A stretch of DNA of 64,000 nt from an uncultured Oceanospirillaceae bacterium (GCA_913057435.1 CAJXNY010000001.1:124001-188000); one strand, 5' to 3'. Shown: positions 48,839-56,840, counted from the stretch's first letter. Notes: a model not told the origin generated them from the sequence alone. Made by a program: numbers and translations.

Positions 48839-49216
48839 TTATTTAGCGTTCATCAACAGTAACATGGCCGCTGCACCTTTAGAGTTGTCATCTACGGTGC
48901 CATCAATGTAACCAGAAAACTTACCATCCTTATTGTAAACACGCTGGCTATCAAAATAACCATGGAAATTACCATCTAAATTGTAAATTCTTTGATTATC
49001 CAGATAGCCAGCAAACTTACCATCCACATCATAAAGTCTCTGACTATCAACGTAACCCGAAAACTTTCCATCCAGATTATAAATACGCTGTCTGTCTGAA
49101 TACCCTGAAAACTTATTATCTAAATTATAAACACGCGCGTCTGCTAATGCCGTTACAGGCGTCAACACTGCCGACAATGTGATAGCTGCTACCAAACCAG
49201 AGAGGAGCTTTTTCAT
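48839..49216 (-). CDS. Secreted protein made of five 16-residue repeats (beta-flower-like)
   Basis: A 125-residue exported protein. The signal peptide ends TALA-D at residue 25. Residues 27-106 are five tandem 16-residue units of the form QRIYNLDGKFSGYVDS; the variants are ARVYNLDNKFSGYSDR, QRLYDVDGKFAGYLDN, QRIYNLDGNFHGYFDS and QRVYNKDGKFSGYIDG. Pattern: hydrophobic-Tyr, Asp/Asn-x-Asp-Gly, Phe/aromatic, Gly-Tyr, Asp. The Gly/Tyr rhythm recalls the small 'beta-flower' repeat domains annotated in other bacteria; that link is inference. A short tail 'AAAMLLLMNAK' follows. Function unknown. Confidence 0.82.
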   Translation of the reverse strand: MKKLLSGLVAAITLSAVLTPVTALADARVYNLDNKFSGYSDRQRIYNLDGKFSGYVDSQRLYDVDGKFAGYLDNQRIYNLDGNFHGYFDSQRVYNKDGKFSGYIDGTVDDNSKGAAAMLLLMNAK

Positions 49217-49365
49217 GATTATTCTTACCCTGAATACAAAACATTCCCTTTAATATGCGAGCCAGCAACCCAGCCCCCATCGTTTCGGCAGCATTTATAT
49301 CATTTGGAATTAGCACCTGCAACATCAAATAAAAAGATAAACAAAAGACATAAAAACCAACCAAA

Positions 49366-49423
49366 AATAGCTGGGTGCTAATTAGTTACTATGGTTATAA
49401 ATAACTGAGAACACCCAGCTATT
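49366..49423. repeat. Long inverted repeat downstream of the metallo-hydrolase gene
   Basis: AATAGCTGGGTG and CACCCAGCTATT (12-bp perfect arms) enclose a 34-nt A/T-rich loop that can pair further (TTAGTTA with TAACTGA). On the minus strand a T-run follows the arm, so it may end the metallo-hydrolase transcript. The rest of the 342-bp gap shows nothing else. Confidence 0.6.
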
Positions 49424-49558
49424 CAGCCAAGGTAAATTTACACTATAGAAAGAAACAAAAATTCAAGAAAAAACACTCAATTTAAAGCCTGTTCATAACC
49501 CCCCTGAATAAACATAGCCACTAAAACAGCTGACTCGATCCAGAGCAATACCTGTTTA

Positions 49559-50482
49559 TTAACGTTGACTGCCCGCTAGCTGCGATGTCTGTGGGTAGTG
49601 CATCCAGCTGCCCACGGCGGGCAGATCAACTGATACGCCACTTGCCTCTGCTGATGTAGCCAGCGCACTGATGGGCTCAAGGTACAGTTCATAGGTCGAG
49701 TGGTGGATCGGTAAGGTATAAGCCGGTTGAACAAACTGAATCGCTTCAATCACCTCAGCGGCTCCCATCGAGATCTGTCCTAACGGACCGGTCGTGCCAA
49801 CCCGGCCGACATGTGGCACCAGGATATCCGGCGCAGGCCTGGCCGCCAGCCACTCTTTCAGCGGCCCGGTCAGAAATGTATCCCCCATCCAGTACAGCGA
49901 AGTACGTGCGTCGCCCTGAATAAATTCAAACCAGTAGCCGTTACCCTCACCGAGCAGCGGCGCAACCTGTGCTGACTCCGAGTGAAACGCCGGGAGCGCA
50001 GTAATCACAACCTGATACTCACCCTCCTGATAACGCCATTGCTGACCCCAGGCTAATGGCTGAGGCGCAGTGAAACCAAGCCCTTTAACCAGCGAGTTAT
50101 CCGCTGGTGGCACAATCACCGGTCGATTACCCGACAACAGCGCCCGCGCGGTCTGATCAAAATGATCTTCATGACTATGACTGATCACCACAGCATCCAG
50201 CTGTGCCAGCTTGAGAGCAGGCAGTGCAGTCAGGCGTTTATGCTCTTTCACCCTGGGGCCCCTGGCCAGATCAAACGCTTCGTTGGGATCACCCATACGA
50301 TAAGCCGCATCTCCCTCCCCCAGCATCGGGTCGGTGAGCAGCGAGATACTGCCAAACTTGATCAACATCGTCGGCCCGCCCAGCCATTGAATATCAACCG
50401 CGCTGGCATAGCTGTGTGGGGCAAGGCCGAGACTGCCAAGCACAGCGGACATCGTCATGATTTTTCTAAGGGTAAGGTTCAT
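49559..50482 (-). CDS. Exported metallo-beta-lactamase-fold hydrolase
   Basis: A 307-residue protein with a signal peptide (MTMSAVLGSLGLAPHSYASA, cleavage near residue 27) and an MBL fold: 'IQWLGGPTMLIKFGSISLLTDPML' start, metal site 'VVISHSHEDHFDQTA', then 'WMGDTF' and 'PHVGRVG', and final 'LPIHHSTYELY'. This is the UlaG/NAPE-PLD-like lactonase or phosphodiesterase branch, not a true lactamase. Substrate unknown. Divergent from a LysR gene with 104 bp between them, suggesting regulation by it. Confidence 0.85.
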   Translation of the reverse strand: MNLTLRKIMTMSAVLGSLGLAPHSYASAVDIQWLGGPTMLIKFGSISLLTDPMLGEGDAAYRMGDPNEAFDLARGPRVKEHKRLTALPALKLAQLDAVVISHSHEDHFDQTARALLSGNRPVIVPPADNSLVKGLGFTAPQPLAWGQQWRYQEGEYQVVITALPAFHSESAQVAPLLGEGNGYWFEFIQGDARTSLYWMGDTFLTGPLKEWLAARPAPDILVPHVGRVGTTGPLGQISMGAAEVIEAIQFVQPAYTLPIHHSTYELYLEPISALATSAEASGVSVDLPAVGSWMHYPQTSQLAGSQR

Positions 50483-50586
50483 TTAAAAACGCCTGTTACT
50501 GATAATTTCCAACAGCATAGAACGATTGACAAACACAAAAAATATCAGCAAAACTAGCCGTTATGTCTAATAATTTTTGACAAACT

Positions 50587-51405
50587 ATGAACCTGAATGC
50601 TTTAAAGACCTTCGCACTCGTCGCTGAACTGCTCAGCTTTTCAGCCGCCGCCAGGCACCTTAATATCCCCCGCGCCACAGTGAGCGCACGGGTGCAGGAG
50701 CTTGAAAAGAACCTGGGGGTACGGCTGTTCTTACGCAACAACCGGCATGTTTCACTTACCCCGGAAGGGCAGGACTTCTTATTCACCAGCCAGCAAGCCA
50801 TTACCTTGCTGGACAATGCACAGGCGCGCTTTGCCAGCGACGCCCAGACCAGCGGCCTGGTTCGCCTCGGCTTACCTGCCGCCGCAGACCCAGGCGTACT
50901 GGACCGGTTACAGGCGTTCTGTCAGCGTTACCCCAATATCAAACTTGAGCTACTAATGAGCGACGATGTTGCCGATCTGGCCGAGCACCGGATCGACCTC
51001 TCAATACGTGGCCGTACCCCTGCAAGCCCGGACCTTATCGCCCGTCCATTACCCAGTCAGCCGATGTTACTGGTCGCCACACCGGACTGGATCAGGCTCA
51101 ACAAGCCATTCACCGACTGGCAGCAGCTGGCAGTCCACGACCCCCACGGGCAGAGTACCTTCAGCCATGCCCGACCGGCGATTACCACCACGGATCTGAA
51201 CGCCTCACTCATGCTATGCCTCCATTCAACCGGCGCAGCAATCCTGCCACAGGTTTTTTGCACAGCAGCACTGGCCAGTAAACAGCTGCAGGCGATCGAA
51301 CCGCCTGCGCCACTACCCGCGTTACCGTTATACCTGGTGTACCTGCAACGCAAATTGCTGCCCGAGCGAACCCGGCTATTGATCGACTTTTTAATTGGCC
51401 CATAG
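50587..51405 (+). CDS. LysR-family regulator, divergent from the metallo-hydrolase
   Basis: A 272-residue LysR protein with HTH 'MNLNALKTFALVAELLSFSA' then 'AARHLNIPRATVSARVQELE'. The effector domain is intact to 'LIDFLIGP', so the protein is slightly shorter than the usual 300 residues but shows no truncation. It probably controls the divergent hydrolase gene at 49559-50482. Confidence 0.88.
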   Translation: MNLNALKTFALVAELLSFSAAARHLNIPRATVSARVQELEKNLGVRLFLRNNRHVSLTPEGQDFLFTSQQAITLLDNAQARFASDAQTSGLVRLGLPAAADPGVLDRLQAFCQRYPNIKLELLMSDDVADLAEHRIDLSIRGRTPASPDLIARPLPSQPMLLVATPDWIRLNKPFTDWQQLAVHDPHGQSTFSHARPAITTTDLNASLMLCLHSTGAAILPQVFCTAALASKQLQAIEPPAPLPALPLYLVYLQRKLLPERTRLLIDFLIGP

Positions 51406-51430
51406 GAGTCGTGCTGGATTCAAGAAAATA

Positions 51431-51640
51431 TCCACGCAATATACCCGCTCAGGCGATCACGCCAGTGTCAGACCAGCTTTCTGTCCGCGCCTCACCAACA
51501 TGTAGCACCAGATGGTAATGGCTCGATATAATGGCGCAGGCCGCAATATCAATGGCAAATACCTGCTCCAGCAGCGCAAGACGCTCAACAATCCACTACC
51601 GACGATGTTCAGAACAGCCTCAGCTGTGGGCATCCTGATC
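51431..51640 (-). pseudogene. Decayed REP-associated tyrosine transposase (RAYT) fragment
   Basis: Read on the minus strand, this matches the intact RAYT at 54919-55911: 'DAHS', an interrupting TGA, 'SEHRR', an interrupting TAG, 'WIVERLALLEQVFAIDIAA' and the HUH-type motif 'SSHYHLVLH'. After an internal deletion, 'HWRDRLS' matches 'DWRDRLS'. Two stops and missing ends show it is dead. Its 5' edge joins the ABC-F tail at 'GGGCATCCTG', a string both genes share. Confidence 0.8.
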
Positions 51641-51769
51641 TTCGTCAGCCACGACCGTAAGTTCGTCTCCTCCCTGACCACCCGTATCCTGGAAGTGACC
51701 CCAGACGGCATCGTCGATTTCCACGGCAACTACGACGAATACCTGAAAAAACAGGGCCTGGAAGGCTAA
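51635..51769 (+). pseudogene. C-terminal tail of an ABC-F ATPase (YbiT/EttA-like)
   Basis: Codes for 'ILIFVSHDRKFVSSLTTRIL' and 'GIVDFHGNYDEYLKKQGLEG', the Walker-B-distal H-loop (SHDR) and end of an ABC-F protein, closest in feel to YbiT. The roughly 480 residues before it are missing. The open frame from 51512 is a chimera whose first 40 residues are antisense to the RAYT remnant. The gene's own terminator (51804-51829) survives. Confidence 0.78.
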
Positions 51770-51803
51770 GCTACACAGCCTGATAACGTGACTGTTAACT
51801 AAC

Positions 51804-51829
51804 AATGGCCCATAGAATGGGCCATTTTT
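51804..51829 (+). terminator. Terminator of the lost ABC-F gene
   Basis: A 9-bp perfect stem AATGGCCCA / TGGGCCATT with loop TAGAA and a T-run, 35 bp after the ABC-F stop. Confidence 0.85.
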
Positions 51830-51963
51830 GTATCTGTTCAGCGCGATACGTCAGACTGAAAGTTTCACCTCCAGTCGCCACCACCCGGCTCCGCTCACTC
51901 TGAGCGCGAGGTACGAGCAGTCGAAGAGTCAGCGACCTAACAGCCATAAACACCAGCCCGTTC

Positions 51964-52416
51964 TTATGTGGCCAGCTCCTTCGTAACAAATCGATGACCC
52001 AGCAAAAACAGCACGCCCGATATAAACCAGATAAAGCCAGCAATAATACTGAAGCTGCTGACCATTTCGGGATATGCCATCGACAGAGGAACCGTTGACA
52101 CACCGCGCACCAAACACAACACCCCGATGGTAATCACACCCAGATTAAGCAATGGTAGCTTTCGGATAAACCCCGCTCGCGACAGCGCATAGGCAGCACA
52201 TAGCAAAAATAGAAACGCTATAAACGCCGTGCCAACAGGCGCAAGCAAAGTGCCATTAATGGCTGACTCTACGATTTCAGGGGGTGCCATTTGCGCTTTA
52301 TAACAGCTGGCTCCCAAATAAATACAGGATAGATGTGAAATCGCGGTAAATACGGCAATAACAGCAGCGATGACAAAGGCAGCCACCCCTATTTTATTTC
52401 TGGATTGCATCTTCAC
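51964..52416 (-). CDS. Four-helix membrane protein of unknown function
   Basis: A 150-residue protein with hydrophobic segments near residues 9-30 (VAAFVIAAVIAVFTAISHLS), 60-82 (VGTAFIAFLFLLCAAYALS), 87-106 (LLNLGVITIGVLCLVRG) and 120-142 (SIIAGFIWFISGVLFLLG). 'SCIYLGASCYKAQMAPPEIV' between helices 1 and 2 has two cysteines. I do not recognise the family. It lies between two dead mobile-element fragments. Confidence 0.65.
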   Translation of the reverse strand: MKMQSRNKIGVAAFVIAAVIAVFTAISHLSCIYLGASCYKAQMAPPEIVESAINGTLLAPVGTAFIAFLFLLCAAYALSRAGFIRKLPLLNLGVITIGVLCLVRGVSTVPLSMAYPEMVSSFSIIAGFIWFISGVLFLLGHRFVTKELAT

Positions 52417-52577
52417 TTCCTTATTAGAGGGTAATAATTATTCAATTGTTAATTCACGGCAGGCCTGAAAACCCCTTCCCGGTCCAAACGTGAAACATTA
52501 CAGCTGGAGTAGCAGTATAAGTACGACAGGCACACAGGTTGGCAGATGAGTCAGCAGCCCGGCAGGCACTATTTTTA

Positions 52578-52594
52578 TGGATGTCCCTGTATTT
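52578..52594 (+). repeat. 17-bp RAYT-associated repeat, degenerate copy
   Basis: TGGATGTCCCTGTATTT, two mismatches from the common form TGGGTGTCCCCGTATTT. It lies directly at the point where the IS66 transposase sequence begins. Confidence 0.7.
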
Positions 52595-53178
52595 CTGCCG
52601 AAGCGCAGGAACCGGTGGCGGTGGGTACCGCCCTGGATACCATCGCCAGGCTGTACCAAGTCGAAAAGGAAATCCGCGAAGCACAGCTCAGCGGTGAGAA
52701 AAAGCGACAGTATCGACTGACGCACAGCAAACCGATCGTGGACGGGTTCTTCGAATGGTGCGATCAGCAACTGCGCCGTGGCGATTTGACGCCCAGCAAT
52801 CCATTTCATAAAGCACTGGGCTACGTAACAAAGCGGGCCGCAGCATTGAAGGTATTCCTGGAAGACCCGGACGTTGCGCCCGACACCAATTATCTTGAAC
52901 GTGGTCTGCGGCCGATCCCGATGGGGCGTAAAGCTTGGCTGTTCTGCTGGACCAAACTGGGGGCTGAGCATGTCGGCATCATCCAGAGCCTTATCTGCAC
53001 CTGCAAACTGCATGATATTGATCCGTACACCTATCTGACGGACGTACTGCTGCGCGTCAGCGAACACCCGGCCAGCCGAGTGGAAGAACTGACGCCACGG
53101 TTGTGGAAAACGCTGTTCGCCGATAATCCGCTGCGCTCAGATCTGGATAATCCGGCTGTCAATGACGCGGTGGAATGA
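52595..53178 (+). pseudogene. Truncated IS66-family transposase (TnpC C-terminal part)
   Basis: Residues 'RLTHSKPIVDGFFEWCDQQL', 'LGYVTKRAAALKVFLEDPDV', 'DTNYLERGLRPIPMGRKAWL' and 'SLICTCKLHDIDPYTYLTDV' are the C-terminal DDE half of IS66 TnpC, running to the natural stop. The N-terminal part, zinc finger and accessory tnpA/tnpB genes are missing. An open frame begins at 52546 by fusing with the repeat (RHYFYGCPCISA), so it still reads as a 210-residue ORF, but it cannot be an active transposase. Confidence 0.85.
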
Positions 53179-53263
53179 ACGGTTACAGCTTGGCAACACA
53201 TTCAACTCCGTTAAGTTTGCAGATTAATGGAGTTATCGCCTCTCAAAGTAGATTCAACGGATC

Positions 53264-53300
53264 AAAAAAAGGGCTACCTTCAATAGAAGGTAGCCTTTTT
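53264..53300. terminator. Bidirectional terminator downstream of the Amt-like gene
   Basis: A 9-bp perfect stem GGCTACCTT / AAGGTAGCC with a 6-nt loop, seven A on the left and five T on the right. On the minus strand it lies about 100 bp after the transporter stop. Confidence 0.9.
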
Positions 53301-53394
53301 AAATGGGTAAAACCCATGTTGGCCTATTTCGTTAGGGAATCCTTTCCCAAACATTGATAACGCCGCGGATGAGACCGCTTTCCGTTTTATAGGA

Positions 53395-54786
53395 TTAAGC
53401 AGTTCTCTGAGAAGGCTCAGCGTGAGGCTCAACATCTGGCTGAATACCCCAGTAAACTTCATCCAGACCTTTCGCCTGATCTGCATCAGACACTTTCAGG
53501 CCAGTAGTCACTTTCAGGATAGGTACCAGAATAGCAGCAGTCACGATACCCGCGCCCAGAGATACAGCTACACCAACGATCTGCATCATGATGCTGATCT
53601 CGCCGCCTTGGAAGGCATAAATACCTTCTTCAAAGCCCACGTAACCGCCACGTGGCGTACCAGCGTACAGAACACCAACCATGATGAAGCCGTAAGTCGC
53701 AACACCACCGAACAGAGGAATCAGTTTGTGTTCGTCAATGTGCAGCTTTTGAGTCAATTCGTATACGAAGTAAGCAACGAATGGCGCAGCAGAAGCAACC
53801 AGGAACATAACCCACGGCGTGTAAACGTCGAAGCCTGGCGCACCAGAAACGTAACCAGCCAGCGGACCAAGCAACAGGTAGCTGTACTTACGAGTTTTAT
53901 AAGCAATTGCAGCACCAGTCAACGCACCACCAGCCCAAGAAACTGCGTAGTTGTTGAAGGCCAGACCAACACTTGTGTCAGCCATTGTTACACTCACTGC
54001 CAGTGCTTCTGGATCGAAGAAGAACAGGCAAGACAGGATAACCATTGGCAGGCCAGCAAAAATGATCATGATACCAGTTGTTGCCAGACCCAAGTTAGGA
54101 ACTGTGTATGCAGCTACATCAGGGTGTGCTTCAAACATACCTGGACGTGCGCCCAATACTTTCGCGAATACCAGAGCCATACCAGCTGGGAACAGGTAAA
54201 CGAAGCTAGCACCAAAGAAGTCATGGAAGCCGAGAACTGTCAGAGTACCAACAGAGCCCCAAGTCATGTAGCTCAGCCCAGATGAAACAAGCGCCGCTAC
54301 AGCACATGTAACGTAGTAAGCAGAAGCTTTCATACGCTCAGAAACTGCGAAGTGCAACAGAACGTTCACGATACCAGTGAATACAGCCAGGAAGAAGATG
54401 AAGATCTGGAAATTATTCAAACCAGGGAATGCAGCAGGATCAACATTTTGAGCCCTAGCATTAGCCATATCACCACCAGCCCACAGCGCTTTAACGGAAT
54501 CCATAAAAGCAACTGATGCTGGATAATCAGGACCTTCGTACATAACGTAGTACTGAGCAGCCCAGAGAGAGAAACCAATCAGGAAGTAAACAGTTACACC
54601 AATGAAAAAGCCAACCAGCTTTTCAACGGTAGCGTTAAAAACGTTACGACGACGAATACCACCGGTATCAATCAATAGTAGGCCCACAACAACAAACAAT
54701 GCTCCAACCGTACCGGAAGCATAAAGTAGGTTCTGCAAAAGCTGGCCAGTGGTGACCTGCTCCGCAAATATTGCAACTTCAGACAT
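53395..54786 (-). CDS. Amt/Rh-superfamily transporter lacking both pore histidines
   Basis: A 463-residue membrane protein aligning by eye with AmtB along its length: 'GLLLIDTGGIRRRNVFNATV' (AmtB 'ALFYGGLIRGKNVLSM'), 'SERMKASAYYVT' (AmtB 'AERIRFSAVLIF'), 'FHDFFGASFVYLFPAG' (AmtB 'ALDFAGGTVVHINAA') and the tail 'TTGLKVSDADQAKGLDEVYW' (AmtB 'TVGLRVPEEQEREGLDVNS'). The Asp of the binding vestibule is kept, but the first twin histidine is Tyr and the second (AmtB 'VHGVCG') is Gly in 'LFGGVATYG'. No glnK gene is adjacent. Codon use is markedly uniform, as in highly expressed genes, unlike its neighbours. Ammonium transport is not assured. Confidence 0.8.
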   Translation of the reverse strand: MSEVAIFAEQVTTGQLLQNLLYASGTVGALFVVVGLLLIDTGGIRRRNVFNATVEKLVGFFIGVTVYFLIGFSLWAAQYYVMYEGPDYPASVAFMDSVKALWAGGDMANARAQNVDPAAFPGLNNFQIFIFFLAVFTGIVNVLLHFAVSERMKASAYYVTCAVAALVSSGLSYMTWGSVGTLTVLGFHDFFGASFVYLFPAGMALVFAKVLGARPGMFEAHPDVAAYTVPNLGLATTGIMIIFAGLPMVILSCLFFFDPEALAVSVTMADTSVGLAFNNYAVSWAGGALTGAAIAYKTRKYSYLLLGPLAGYVSGAPGFDVYTPWVMFLVASAAPFVAYFVYELTQKLHIDEHKLIPLFGGVATYGFIMVGVLYAGTPRGGYVGFEEGIYAFQGGEISIMMQIVGVAVSLGAGIVTAAILVPILKVTTGLKVSDADQAKGLDEVYWGIQPDVEPHAEPSQRTA

Positions 54787-54841
54787 AAAAACAACCCATC
54801 TAATTATTAGTAATATTTACTCGTTCTAAAAATATGCGGGC

Positions 54842-54883
54842 AAATACAGGGAGGCAAATACAGAAATACAGAGAAATACAGGG
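54842..54883. repeat. Short AAATACAG repeats
   Basis: AAATACAG occurs four times within about 42 bp (irregular spacing) between the Amt-like start and the RAYT 3' end, running into the inverted 17-bp repeat. Confidence 0.7.
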
Positions 54884-54890
54884 ACACCCA
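54874..54890 (-). repeat. 17-bp RAYT-associated repeat, left end, inverted
   Basis: On the minus strand it reads TGGGTGTCCCTGTATTT, one mismatch from the right-end copy at 55991-56007. The two face each other across the RAYT gene. Confidence 0.8.
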
Positions 54891-54918
54891 ACAAAATATC
54901 CGCTTAAAAGCTCGCCAC

Positions 54919-55911
54919 CTATACCCGATACAATTGCTGCGCCAGCCCCTGCCCCTTCACCCAGTTACGCCCAAGGTTCTTAGCGTACTGCTTCAGCTTA
55001 GCGACACAACCCACGGCATGCTGAAAACGTAGCCCTGACGGGAGCATAGTCCGCTGCCACTGCTGCGGATCAATAAATAACCGCTGCAGAATAGGCGGTA
55101 TACGTGCCGCTATATAGCCACGTTTATCCTCTCGCTGGCAACGCCCGGTCCAGTCCACCAGTTCCAGGTAATCCGCCAGTGCAAAGGGCACTGCGTGATT
55201 ATCAATATCCTGCTGTTTTGCTGAAAGTGGTTGTAAGGCTGGCGTGTCAGACGCTGGGGTTTCAGATGCCTTCACAGCTGCCACTCGCTGCTGTATCGAG
55301 GTAAAGTCAGACGCTTCAGGTGTATCTGCCAGCCCGGCCCGCAGTGGGTTCAGATCGACATAGGCCATACAGGTCAGCAGGGCCTGCTCATCCAGCAACG
55401 CCTGACACTTGAACCGCCCCTCCCAGAACCGGCCGGTACAGCCATCTTCCTGATTGGCCTGACGGGCGATATGCTCATTCAGGCAACGCATAAACCAGCT
55501 CAGATCACTCAGGCGATCCCGCCAGTCAGTAACAATTTCTGATACTTTTGCCCGCTCAGACTCCGTCAGCTCCTCGCCAGACAGATGACGTCTAATCAAT
55601 GGCGGGCCACTGAACAGCATCAGCCAGCGCTCAATCACCTCAGCATCAGACCAGTCAGCCGCCTGAGCTTCATTGATATGCAGAACCAGGTGGTAATGGT
55701 TTGACATGACGGCGTAGGCCGCAATATCAATAGCAAACATCTGCTCCAACAGCGCCAGCCGCTCTACAATCCATTGGCGGCGATGTTCAAAACAGTCCCC
55801 ACTATGGGCATCCTGTCCACACAGAAAGGCACGACGCACACAACGTGAAATACAGTGGTAATAAGGGGTATCCAGCAGGCTTACCTGCTCTCGACGGGCA
55901 CGGGTCATCAC
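54919..55911 (-). CDS. REP-associated tyrosine transposase (RAYT, Y1/HUH type)
   Basis: A 330-residue single-strand transposase. Motifs: 'LLDTPYYHCISRCVRRAFLC' start, the HUH motif 'MSNHYHLVLHINEA' near residue 70, 'EHIARQANQEDGCTGRFWEG' and the catalytic tyrosine region 'ALLTCMAYVDLNPLRAGLA' (Y in MAYVDLNP). The C-terminal extension is intact. RAYTs are linked to spread of REP-type palindromes. Here it is bounded by inverted 17-bp repeats and has a partial dead copy at 51431-51640. ATG 55908 is an alternative start. Confidence 0.92.
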   Translation of the reverse strand: MMTRARREQVSLLDTPYYHCISRCVRRAFLCGQDAHSGDCFEHRRQWIVERLALLEQMFAIDIAAYAVMSNHYHLVLHINEAQAADWSDAEVIERWLMLFSGPPLIRRHLSGEELTESERAKVSEIVTDWRDRLSDLSWFMRCLNEHIARQANQEDGCTGRFWEGRFKCQALLDEQALLTCMAYVDLNPLRAGLADTPEASDFTSIQQRVAAVKASETPASDTPALQPLSAKQQDIDNHAVPFALADYLELVDWTGRCQREDKRGYIAARIPPILQRLFIDPQQWQRTMLPSGLRFQHAVGCVAKLKQYAKNLGRNWVKGQGLAQQLYRV

Positions 55912-55952
55912 AATCTCCTGAAAAATGACGCCGATACGACTGGCGGGTGAAA

Positions 55953-56007
55953 CCAGTGTAGGCGATGTTTTCAGAGAGTGGTAATTTTTATGGGTGTCCC
56001 CGTATTT
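55953..56007 (+). repeat. 55-bp repeat upstream of RAYT, containing the 17-bp motif (right end)
   Basis: Starts CCAGTGTAGGCGA and ends with TGGGTGTCCCCGTATTT (55991-56007). It is repeated at 56580-56634 with a single mismatch. The ISAs1 fragment begins immediately after. Confidence 0.9.
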
Positions 56008-56556
56008 TGCGTTGATAAGAAAGGTGACTACCTGCTAGCTGTAAAAGGTAATCAAAAAAAGCTGTATCAGGCTATCTGCTCTGCTTTTAAATCCGAAACA
56101 GATCAGCCTGGATACCGTCAGATAGAAAAGGGTCATGGGCGTCAGGAATACCGGGAACATCACGTATTAAGCGCTCGCGATATCATAGGGCTACCTGATT
56201 GGCCGGGGTTGAAGACAATCGGTATGGCCACGCGATACAGCTGTAACAAGGCAGGTCAGGAAACGTTGGACCATCGTTACTACATCAGCTCCGCTGAACT
56301 GAGTGAAGAGTCGTTTGCGCAGGGTGTACGTAGTCACTGGGATGTTGAGAATCGTCTGCACTGGGTACTTGATGTCGCTTTTCGCGAAGATGCCTGCAAA
56401 ATCAGTAGGGGGCACGGAGCCCACAATCTAGCGACTTTACGCCATGTTGCAGTAAACCAGTTACGCCGAGAAACAACCAGAAAAGCAGGTACCCGTCGTA
56501 AGCAGCGGATGGCGGCTATGGATGTCATTTATCTGGACAAGGTAATACGTGCTTAA
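56008..56556 (+). pseudogene. Truncated ISAs1-family transposase (C-terminal half)
   Basis: Codes for 'DKKGDYLLAVKGNQKKLYQA', 'GHGRQEYREHHVL', 'YYISSAELSEESFAQGVRSH', 'WDVENRLHWVLDVAFREDAC' and 'NLATLRHVAVNQLRRE': the conserved C-terminal part of ISAs1/H-repeat DDE transposases up to the stop. The N-terminal half is absent; the frame from 55978 fuses it to the repeat. It is inactive by itself and lies between two copies of the 55-bp repeat. Confidence 0.87.
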
Positions 56557-56579
56557 AAATCGTTCATGTTCTCGCCCTG

Positions 56580-56634
56580 CCAGTGTAGGCGAGGTTTTCA
56601 GAGAGTGGTAATTTTTATGGGTGTCCCCGTATTT
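56580..56634 (+). repeat. Second copy of the 55-bp repeat
   Basis: Identical to 55953-56007 except one base (T to G at position 14). It contains TGGGTGTCCCCGTATTT at 56618-56634. Confidence 0.9.
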
Positions 56635-56659
56635 ATTAGTATTTTTTCCACGTTATTTA

Positions 56660-56699
56660 TGGGTGTCCCCGTATTTTTTCCATGGGTGTCCCCGTATTT
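56660..56699 (+). repeat. Two further 17-bp repeat copies in tandem
   Basis: TGGGTGTCCCCGTATTT at 56660-56676 and 56683-56699, 23 bp apart, each followed by TTTCCA or TTTCCACG. Confidence 0.9.
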
Positions 56700-56732
56700 T
56701 TTCCACGAACTATATCACCCTGCTGGATGATG

Positions 56733-56840
56733 AGGTAACACTTAACGCCTCACTCAGAGGCTAAAAATTGTTGTCTAAAATAGCGAGGCACGAGCAATAG
56801 CCAGCTATTTTTTAGTCCTTTGCAGTGATTTGTTATGCAG
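56733..56840 (-). repeat. attC-like palindromic region next to the kinase gene
   Basis: Between CACTTAACGCCTCAC and GTTATGCAGA there are nested inverted repeats (GCCTC / GAGGC near 56739-56760; CTAAAATAGC with GCTATTTTTTAG at 56776-56816). Ends 'CTTAACGCC' and 'GTTATGC' resemble integron recombination site boundaries, but the outer arms pair imperfectly. Low certainty. Confidence 0.35.

Noticed and set aside
51512-51769. 85-codon ORF as a genuine small protein
   Set aside because: First half is antisense to a dead transposase and second half is the tail of an ABC-F gene; it is a chimera of remnants.
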